A stretch of DNA of 42,391 nt, taken from contig DYIV01000009.1 in the NCBI GenBank assembly GCA_020723435.1, positions 1 through 42,391 on the forward strand, in the 5' to 3' direction. The stretch comes from Slackia heliotrinireducens. GTDB lineage: Bacteria > Actinomycetota > Aquicultoria > DYIV01. Position 1 is the stretch's first letter. The number at the start of each line of letters is the position of its first letter. The notes below the pieces were generated by a model that was not told where the DNA came from, made no database searches, and was given only the letters and a program-made list of their open reading frames with translations. Below, in pieces: positions 35,784 to 42,391 of the stretch. The position numbers and the translations under genes were made by a program.

Positions 35784-36392
35784 ATGGCGATTTCCGCCAG
35801 TGAAGTGAAGAGACTGCGCGATCTGACGGGCGCGGGCATGATGGACTGCAAGAAAGCGCTCGCGGAGGCGGGAGGAGAGGTCGACAAGGCCGTCGATATA
35901 CTGCGGACGAAGGGCCTCGCCGGTTTGGAGAAGCGTGCAGGTCGGGCCGTGAAAGAGGGCATTGTCGAGAGCTACATCCACTCGACAGGAAACATCGGCG
36001 TGCTCGTCGAAATCGACTGCGAGACCGACTTTGTGGCCCGTAGCGACGATTTCCGAGCGTTTGCCCATGACGTGGCGATGCAGATCGCCGCCGCCAAGCC
36101 GGCTTATGTGACGCGTGACGATGTCCCCGAGGACATAGTCGCTCACGAGCGCTCGCTCTTTGAGGCACAGGCCCTCGAGTCGGGCAAGCCGGAGAAGGTC
36201 ATCGGCAAGATCGTCGACGGTAAGATGGAGAAGTTCTACGAAGCAGTCTGCCTCCTGGAACAGCCCTTCATCAAGGACGGCGATCTGATGGTCGCGCAGC
36301 TGCTCGGCGGTCTGGCGGCGAAGGTCGGCGAGAACATAGAGATCAGACGCTTCGCCCGCTTCCAAGTGGGCGAGGCGACGGCGGAGGAGTAG
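35784..36392 (+). CDS. tsf: Elongation factor Ts
   Basis: ISASEVKRLRDLTGAGMMDCKKALAEAGGEVDKAVDILRTKG; VLVEIDCETDFVARSDDF. Confidence 0.98.
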   Translation: MAISASEVKRLRDLTGAGMMDCKKALAEAGGEVDKAVDILRTKGLAGLEKRAGRAVKEGIVESYIHSTGNIGVLVEIDCETDFVARSDDFRAFAHDVAMQIAAAKPAYVTRDDVPEDIVAHERSLFEAQALESGKPEKVIGKIVDGKMEKFYEAVCLLEQPFIKDGDLMVAQLLGGLAAKVGENIEIRRFARFQVGEATAEE

Positions 36393-37121
36393 ATGGGCGA
36401 TTACAGGTTCAAGCGGGTTCTGCTCAAACTGAGCGGAGAGGCCCTCATGAGCAGTGGCGACTACGGCATAGACCCCGACATGCTGTCGTCGATCGCCCGG
36501 CAGATCAAGGAGCTCCATCGCGACGAAAGGGAAGTCGCCGTCGTCGTCGGCGGCGGGAACATCTTTCGGGGAATGGCCGCCAGCGCGTCCGGCATGGACA
36601 GGTCGACCGCCGACTACATCGGTATGATCGCGACGGTGATGAATTCCCTCGCACTTCAAGACGCCCTCGAGAACGAGGGCGTCTTCACGCGTGTCCAGAG
36701 CGCGATTCGCATGACCGAGGTGGCGGAGCCGTATATCAGACGCCGCGCGATCCGACATCTGGAGAAGGGCCGGGTCGTCATCTTCGCCGCCGGGACGGGC
36801 AATCCATATTTCTCGACCGACACTGCCGCGGCGTTGCGCGCCTTGGAGATAGGCGCCGAGGCGATCCTCAAGGCCACGAAGGTTGACGGCGTCTACGACG
36901 CCGATCCGGTAACGCATCCGGACGCCACGATGTTCAAGCAGCTCGCCTACATCGACGTCCTCAACAGGGGCTTGAAGGTCATGGACGCGACCGCCACTTC
37001 GTTGTGCATGGACAACTCGCTGCCCATCATCGTCTTCAACATGGGCGTTGAGGGCAACATCAGGAAAGTGCTCATGGGTGAACCGATAGGCACGATTGTC
37101 TCAGGGGGCGAGGCCACGTGA
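36393..37121 (+). CDS. pyrH: UMP kinase
   Basis: [71 protein letters not shown]. Confidence 0.98.
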   Translation: MGDYRFKRVLLKLSGEALMSSGDYGIDPDMLSSIARQIKELHRDEREVAVVVGGGNIFRGMAASASGMDRSTADYIGMIATVMNSLALQDALENEGVFTRVQSAIRMTEVAEPYIRRRAIRHLEKGRVVIFAAGTGNPYFSTDTAAALRALEIGAEAILKATKVDGVYDADPVTHPDATMFKQLAYIDVLNRGLKVMDATATSLCMDNSLPIIVFNMGVEGNIRKVLMGEPIGTIVSGGEAT

Positions 37122-37675
37122 TTGATGAGATCGTCAAAGACGCTGAGGGGCGGATGAAGAAGGCGGTCGCGGCGACCCAGACGGAGTTCACCACGGTCCG
37201 CACCGGCAGAGCGTCGGCTTCGATCCTCGACAGGATCGTCGTCGACTACTATGGCGCACCCACGCCTCTCAATCAGCTTGCGAACGTGACCGCTCCTGAG
37301 CCCCAATTGCTCGTCGTTCACCCGTGGGACAAGTCATGCATAGAAGCGGTGCAGAAGGCGATCCTCGCTTCGGATCTGGGGCTCACTCCATCCACGGACG
37401 GGACGGTGATTCGCCTTCCTTTCCCGCCTCTGACCGAGGAGCGGCGTGTCGAGCTGGTGAAGGTCGTGAAGCGCATCTGTGAGGAAGGCCGCGTCGCCGT
37501 TCGCAACATTCGGCGCGACGCGAACGACCACCTCAAGTCGGAGGAGAAGAACCACGAGATCTCCCGTGACAACGAGGAGCGCGCGCTCGAGAAGGTGCAG
37601 AAGCTCACGGACAAGTACGTGGCCGAGATCGATCACATGCTTGAGCGCAAAGAGCAGGAGATCATGGAGGTCTAG
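37118..37675 (+). CDS. frr: Ribosome recycling factor
   Basis: [61 protein letters not shown]. Confidence 0.98.
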   Translation: MIDEIVKDAEGRMKKAVAATQTEFTTVRTGRASASILDRIVVDYYGAPTPLNQLANVTAPEPQLLVVHPWDKSCIEAVQKAILASDLGLTPSTDGTVIRLPFPPLTEERRVELVKVVKRICEEGRVAVRNIRRDANDHLKSEEKNHEISRDNEERALEKVQKLTDKYVAEIDHMLERKEQEIMEV

Positions 37676-37701
37676 CGGCCCTTCAGCGGGACGCGACTCG
37701 C

Positions 37702-38490
37702 GTGGCGAAAACAGACGGTATCCTTCGCAGTGGGATTGAGAAGCTTCGGGCCGAGATCGCCCTCAAGAAGCTCGACAGGGAGCGCATTCCAGCGCACGTG
37801 GCGGTTATCATGGACGGCAACGGGCGTTGGGCCAAGCGGCGCGGCCTGCCCAGGATCGACGGCCACAAGGCGGGAGCCGATTCGCTGCGCTCTGTCGTCA
37901 TAGGCTGCACCGACCTGGCCATCAGATACCTGACGGCCTACACTTTTTCCTCCGAGAACTGGCAGCGACCCACCGACGAAGTGTCCGGTCTCATGGAGCT
38001 CTTTCGAGAGCAGCTCGAGCGGGAGATCGACGAGCTCGACGGGGAGCGCATTCGAGTTCGTGTTCTGGGCCGTCTCGATGAGGTGCCCGCCGAGACTAGG
38101 GCTTCGTTTGAGTCCGCGATGGAAAGAACGGCTCACCATGAGAGACTCCAGCTCATTCTGGCGCTAAACTACGGCGGACGCTTGGAGATCGCCGACGCGG
38201 CGCGACGTCTTGCGCAGGAGGCCGTCTCGGGCAGTCGAACCGTTGAGAGCATCGATGCCGACGCGGTAGCATCGCGTTTGTACGCCCCTGACGTGCCCGA
38301 TCCGGATCTCGTAATCCGAACGGGGGGCAACCTCCGCATCAGCAACTACCTGTTGTGGCAGAGCGCGTACGCGGAGATGTGCGTCGTCGAGAAGTTGTGG
38401 CCAGACTTCCGGCGCAGCGACTTCTTCCGAGCACTGACGGAGTTTCAACATAGGGAGCGACGATTTGGACGCCTCACGAGCGAAGATTGA
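37702..38490 (+). CDS. uppS: Isoprenyl (undecaprenyl) diphosphate synthase
   Basis: HVAVIMDGNGRWAKRRGLPRIDGHKAGADSLRSVV; LTAYTFSSENWQRP; LVIRTGGNLRISNYLLWQSAYAEM. Confidence 0.98.
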   Translation: MAKTDGILRSGIEKLRAEIALKKLDRERIPAHVAVIMDGNGRWAKRRGLPRIDGHKAGADSLRSVVIGCTDLAIRYLTAYTFSSENWQRPTDEVSGLMELFREQLEREIDELDGERIRVRVLGRLDEVPAETRASFESAMERTAHHERLQLILALNYGGRLEIADAARRLAQEAVSGSRTVESIDADAVASRLYAPDVPDPDLVIRTGGNLRISNYLLWQSAYAEMCVVEKLWPDFRRSDFFRALTEFQHRERRFGRLTSED

Positions 38491-39295
38491 CCAGAAGGCG
38501 CTCGCCAACCTGCGGTTGCGCGTAGTCGTCGCCATCGCCGGTATCGTCGCGATCCTTGGTGCGCTTCAGGCGGGACGAATGGCTTTCGCCGTCGTGATCG
38601 CCGCCATCTGCGGCCTGGCGCTGGGGGAGTTCTTCGCCTTGGCGCGCCAGCACCACTGCCGGCCGAACGAGGTGCTCGGCGTGGCGGTCGGCTGCGCCTT
38701 ACCACTGGCCGCCGTGCTCTACAATCAGGCCGGCCTCGTCTTCGTCCTCGCGGCCGCCACTGTCCTGACGTTGCTGTGGTATCTCTCTTTCTCCGGCACG
38801 AACTTGACGGATATGGCCATGACGCTCTTCGGGACCGCATACGTCGGCCTACTGCTGAGCTTTCTCGTCCTTATTGACGGCTTGGGCAAGGGCACGCAAT
38901 TGGTGCTGCTGGTCCTCGTCGGTACTTGGATCAATGACACCGTCGCCTACCTGGGCGGCGTGGCCCTCGGCAAGCGGAAGTTGGCGCCGGACGTGAGCCC
39001 GGGTAAGACCTGGGAGGGCACGATCATCGGCGCCGCCGCCACCGTGGGGGCGTTGGGTGCAATGGTCTTCGTCACGTACTTGGACACGGTCGAACGGATG
39101 ATCCTCGGCGGCACCATCGCCGCGGCGGCCGTCATCGGGGATCTGGCTGAGTCACGCATAAAGCGAGAACTCGGCGTCAAGGACGCGGGAAGGCGGATTC
39201 CGGGCCACGGAGGCTTTCTCGATAGATTCGACAGCCTGCTCTTCGTCTCGCCGGCGAGCTACTACGTTCTGACCGCGCTCTTCAAGTTGAGGTAA
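38465..39295 (+). CDS. cdsA: Phosphatidate cytidylyltransferase
   Basis: Multi-TM; WINDTVAYLGGVALGKRKLAPDVSPGKTWEGTIIGAA; GDLAESRIKRELGVKDAGRRIPGHGGFLDRFDSLL. Confidence 0.97.
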   Translation: MDASRAKIDQKALANLRLRVVVAIAGIVAILGALQAGRMAFAVVIAAICGLALGEFFALARQHHCRPNEVLGVAVGCALPLAAVLYNQAGLVFVLAAATVLTLLWYLSFSGTNLTDMAMTLFGTAYVGLLLSFLVLIDGLGKGTQLVLLVLVGTWINDTVAYLGGVALGKRKLAPDVSPGKTWEGTIIGAAATVGALGAMVFVTYLDTVERMILGGTIAAAAVIGDLAESRIKRELGVKDAGRRIPGHGGFLDRFDSLLFVSPASYYVLTALFKLR

Positions 39296-39297
39296 GC

Positions 39298-40458
39298 ATG
39301 AAGCGCATTGTGATACTCGGCGCCACGGGGTCCATCGGACGTCAAGCGCTCGAAATCGTCGACGCCTATCCCAAGGAATTCACTGTTGTCGGCTTAGCTG
39401 CCCACCGGAACGCGGAGCTGCTGATGCGACAGGCCACCAGATGGCGGCCGCGCTGCGTCGCGATTGTGGATGATGACGCCGCGGACAATCTGGCAACCGT
39501 CCTTCCGGCCGGGATTGACCTGCTCCGAGGAGCCGCCGGCGTCGCCGAGCTCGCGGCCCTTCCCGAAGCGGATCTCGTGCTCAATGGCATAGTCGGCTCG
39601 GCCGGCCTCGATTCGACCCTAGCCGCGCTTCGCGCGGGCAAGACCCTCGCACTCGCCAACAAGGAATCGCTCGTGGTCGGCGGCAAGATCGTTCTGGAGG
39701 AACTCGAGGCCGGAGCAGGGCGGTTGCTCCCCGTAGACAGCGAGCACAGCGCCCTCTTCCAATGCCTCATGGGTGAGGACTCCACCGCCGTGCGTCGCCT
39801 CGTCCTCACGGGCTCGGGCGGCCCTTTCCGCGGCCGAACACCGGAGCAATTGGGGCGGGTAACCGTCGATGAAGCGCTTGCCCATCCCACCTGGAACATG
39901 GGACCGAAGATCACGGTCGACTCAGCCACCCTGATGAACAAGGGGCTCGAGGTGATAGAGGCGCACTATCTTTTCGGCGTGGACTACGAGCGGATCGACG
40001 TGATGATTCATCCTCAGTCGATCGTTCATTCGCTGGTGGAGTTTGTCGATGGATCGGTCAAGGCACAGCTCGGGCTGCCCGACATGAGGCTGCCAATCCT
40101 TCTCGCCATGACCTATCCCGCGCGCCTCGCGACGGCGTTGCCTCAACTCGACCTCGCCCAAACGGGCGTCCTCACGTTTGAGGCCCCGGACGAGTCGGCG
40201 TTTCCCGCGCTGCGCCTTGCCTACGAGGCCGGCCGGCGGGGAAAGACATATCCGGCGGTTCTCAACGCCGCCAACGAAGTGGCCGTGGCCAGTTTCCTCG
40301 AGGGCGCAATCGGCTTTTGCGCCATCACTGACGTGATCGAGGAGACGCTCGGGCGTCACGCGGCGGTAGAGGTCACATCGGTGGAGGCCCTGCGCGACGC
40401 CGACACGTGGGCACGGAAGCACGCGGGCGAGGCGGTCCGAGACCGGGGAAGGAGGTAG
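39298..40458 (+). CDS. dxr: 1-deoxy-D-xylulose-5-phosphate reductoisomerase
   Basis: IVILGATGSIGRQALEIVDAYP; LANKESLVVGGKIV; LPVDSEHSALFQCL; TVDSATLMNKGLEVIEAHYLF. Confidence 0.98.
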   Translation: MKRIVILGATGSIGRQALEIVDAYPKEFTVVGLAAHRNAELLMRQATRWRPRCVAIVDDDAADNLATVLPAGIDLLRGAAGVAELAALPEADLVLNGIVGSAGLDSTLAALRAGKTLALANKESLVVGGKIVLEELEAGAGRLLPVDSEHSALFQCLMGEDSTAVRRLVLTGSGGPFRGRTPEQLGRVTVDEALAHPTWNMGPKITVDSATLMNKGLEVIEAHYLFGVDYERIDVMIHPQSIVHSLVEFVDGSVKAQLGLPDMRLPILLAMTYPARLATALPQLDLAQTGVLTFEAPDESAFPALRLAYEAGRRGKTYPAVLNAANEVAVASFLEGAIGFCAITDVIEETLGRHAAVEVTSVEALRDADTWARKHAGEAVRDRGRR

Positions 40459-40481
40459 GCCGCGAGGCCTATCCGGATGAG

Positions 40482-41534
40482 ATGATTCTATACCTGTACA
40501 TCTTTCTTGGAATAGCGGCCCTCGGGGTTCTGGTCTTCGTCCATGAGCTCGGCCACTTCCTGGCCGGCAAGGCGTTCAACGTCAAAGTGAATGAATTCAT
40601 GATCGGTCTGCCCAGCCCCAAGCTGGCGAAGGTGCAGCGCGGAGAGACCACCTACGGCGTCACGATGCTGCCCTTTGGCGGATACGTCAAGTTCGCGGGC
40701 ATGGACCCTACTGAAGAGTTGTCCCCCGAGGACGAGAGGCGCTCCTTCGACGCGCAGTCTTTCGGCAAGAGACTACTGATACTCGCGGCCGGCCCGACGT
40801 GCAACATGCTGCTGGCTGCCGTGCTGTTCGCCGGGGTCTTCATGTACGGGCTTCCGGCGCCCACCACCACCATTCAGACGGTTCTCAAGGGGTATCCGGC
40901 TCAGAAGATCGGTCTTGAGCGCGGCGACGAGGTCCTCAGCATCGAAGGCAAGAAGGTCGGATCGTGGCAGGAGATGATCGGCGTGCTCCACGCGTCGGCG
41001 GGCAAGCGGATAACCATCACCGTGAGACGAGACCGCGAGGTGCTTACGTTTCGGCCGACCCTCGTGCGACGAAACGGGAAGGGGTTTCTGGGCATAGGCC
41101 CCTCCTTCGTCGACAAGGGGTTCGGCTTCTTTCAGTCGATCTGGCTTGGCATCAAGGCCGCCGGCCTCATGGTCGTCAGCATCGCCGGGTTCCTGCTGGA
41201 GCTGCCGCGCCAGGCGGAGCTGTTGCAGCAGGCTCGCGGTCCGGTGGGCATCGTTCAAGAGAGCGTGAAGGCCGCTCGCAACGGCTTCCGCGACTTCGCC
41301 TGGCTGATGGGTGTCTTCAGCGTGAGCCTGGGCGTCTTCAATCTTATCCCGATACCGCCGCTGGACGGGGGCAAGGTCGCGTTGGCCGGGGTCGAGGGGC
41401 TGTTGCGCCGGAGGATACCGAAGAATACCGTCATCGCGATAAGCGCCGTGGGCGCGTCGCTCCTCGTCGTCCTGATGATCTACATCGTCGTGGCCGACAT
41501 AGGGCGGCTCCTGCCGGGAGGGGCGGGCGGCTGA
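40482..41534 (+). CDS. rseP: RseP family site-2 metalloprotease; start refined to ATG 40482
   Basis: MILYLYIFLGIAALGVLVFVHELGHFLAGKAF (HExxH), PDZ region, SLGVFNLIPIPPLDGGKV. Confidence 0.93.
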   Translation: MILYLYIFLGIAALGVLVFVHELGHFLAGKAFNVKVNEFMIGLPSPKLAKVQRGETTYGVTMLPFGGYVKFAGMDPTEELSPEDERRSFDAQSFGKRLLILAAGPTCNMLLAAVLFAGVFMYGLPAPTTTIQTVLKGYPAQKIGLERGDEVLSIEGKKVGSWQEMIGVLHASAGKRITITVRRDREVLTFRPTLVRRNGKGFLGIGPSFVDKGFGFFQSIWLGIKAAGLMVVSIAGFLLELPRQAELLQQARGPVGIVQESVKAARNGFRDFAWLMGVFSVSLGVFNLIPIPPLDGGKVALAGVEGLLRRRIPKNTVIAISAVGASLLVVLMIYIVVADIGRLLPGGAGG

Positions 41535-42391
41535 TGGAGCGGGGAAGACGCACCACGCGGCAGGTAAGCGTCGGGAACGTGCGCATCGGGGGCGACGCCC
41601 GCATCGCGGTACAGTCGATGACCAATACCGATACTCGCGACGTGGACGCCACGCTGGCCCAGATAGACGAGCTGGTAGAGGTTGGATGCGAGATCGTTCG
41701 TGTCGGCATCAAGGACGGCGACTCCGTCGCCGCCTTCGGCAAGATCGCGGCGCGATCTGAGATTCCGGTTGTCGCCGACATCCACTACAGCGCCGACCTG
41801 GCGATTGCGGCCATCGAGGCCGGCGCGCACAAGGTGCGCATCAACCCGGGCAACATCGGCGCCGAGGCCCAGGTCAAGAGAATCGTCGACGCCGCCCGCG
41901 CGACCGGCGTGTCCATCCGCATCGGTGTCAACTCAGGCTCCCTGGCCGAGGCCTACCGCGAAGCAGATGCTCCCTTGTCCGACCGGCTCGTGGGCAGTGC
42001 GCGCCACTTCGTCGATCTGTTCGAGTCGTGGGACTTCCACGACATCGTCCTGTCGCTGAAAGCAACCTCGGTGACCGAAACGATCGCGGCCAACCGTGCC
42101 GTCTCGAGGCTCGTCGACTATCCGCTCCATCTCGGCATTACGGAGGCGGGCAGCACGTTCGCGGGCACGATCAAGTCTTCGGTAGGCATCGGGGTCCTCC
42201 TCGAGCAGGGGATCGGCGATACCATCCGAGTCTCCCTGACGGCCGACCCGGTGCAGGAGGTGCGCGTGGCCTTCGAGATCCTGCGAGCCCTTGGCCTTCG
42301 TCGTCGCGGAGTCGAGATCATCTCCTGCCCAACGTGCACGCGCTGCGAGATCGATCTCATGACCATCGCGCGCGAAGTGGAGGATCGACTG
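41534..42391 (+). CDS. ispG: 4-hydroxy-3-methylbut-2-enyl diphosphate synthase IspG, 3'-truncated by window end (not in ORF track)
   Basis: ATGA overlap with rseP; open for 286 codons to the window end: RRTTRQVSVGNVRIGGDARIAVQSMTNTDTRDV...VVADIHYSADLAIAAIEAGAHKVRINPGNIG...GITEAGSTFAGTIKSSVGIGVLL...ISCPTCTRCEIDL. Confidence 0.96.
   Translation, partial: MERGRRTTRQVSVGNVRIGGDARIAVQSMTNTDTRDVDATLAQIDELVEVGCEIVRVGIKDGDSVAAFGKIAARSEIPVVADIHYSADLAIAAIEAGAHKVRINPGNIGAEAQVKRIVDAARATGVSIRIGVNSGSLAEAYREADAPLSDRLVGSARHFVDLFESWDFHDIVLSLKATSVTETIAANRAVSRLVDYPLHLGITEAGSTFAGTIKSSVGIGVLLEQGIGDTIRVSLTADPVQEVRVAFEILRALGLRRRGVEIISCPTCTRCEIDLMTIAREVEDRL

Noticed and set aside
35289-36917. 542-aa antisense ORF across rpsB-tsf-pyrH
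   Set aside because: Opposite three highly conserved housekeeping genes; no protein-like motifs.
1-42391. CRISPR arrays, transposases, integrase-flanked islands, phage genes
   Set aside because: None seen; the only recombinase is a canonical XerC in conserved synteny.

Overview
This 42.4 kb high-GC bacterial window is almost entirely a conserved housekeeping supercluster. Gene order and content (WhiG-type sigma factor beside rpsB, coaD/coiled-coil/DUF177/rpmF block) suggest a deep-branching, probably anaerobic Actinomycetota; that assignment is inference. Order: recG(5'-truncated)-rsmD-coaD-coiled coil-DUF177-[cooC on minus strand]-rpmF-DRTGG protein-plsX-fabH-fabK1-fabD-fabG-acpP-fabK2-fabF-rnc(frameshifted)-degenerate polysaccharide deacetylase-smc-ftsY-membrane ORF-ffh-rpsP-khpA-rimM-trmD-tRNA-Arg(CCG)-tRNA-Lys(CTT)-rplS-lepB-rnhB-[C5-epimerase-like secreted protein on minus strand]-yraN-comM-dprA-trmFO-xerC-whiG-like-rpsB-tsf-pyrH-frr-uppS-cdsA-dxr-rseP-ispG(partial). 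No CRISPR array, transposon or phage was seen. The main points of interest are: (1) rnc is split by a -1 frameshift that is exactly explained by loss of one copy of a 13-bp tandem repeat, leaving an ATGA stop/start overlap; (2) a membrane-anchored divergent polysaccharide deacetylase lacks the expected catalytic residues; (3) a minus-strand secreted glucuronyl-C5-epimerase-like protein with a FlgD-Ig-like module sits between rnhB and yraN; (4) cooC interrupts DUF177-rpmF and a DRTGG/Pta-N-like protein follows rpmF; (5) an uncharacterised membrane protein lies between ftsY and ffh; (6) S16 has a long charged tail; (7) the first ~215 bp look chimeric relative to recG.
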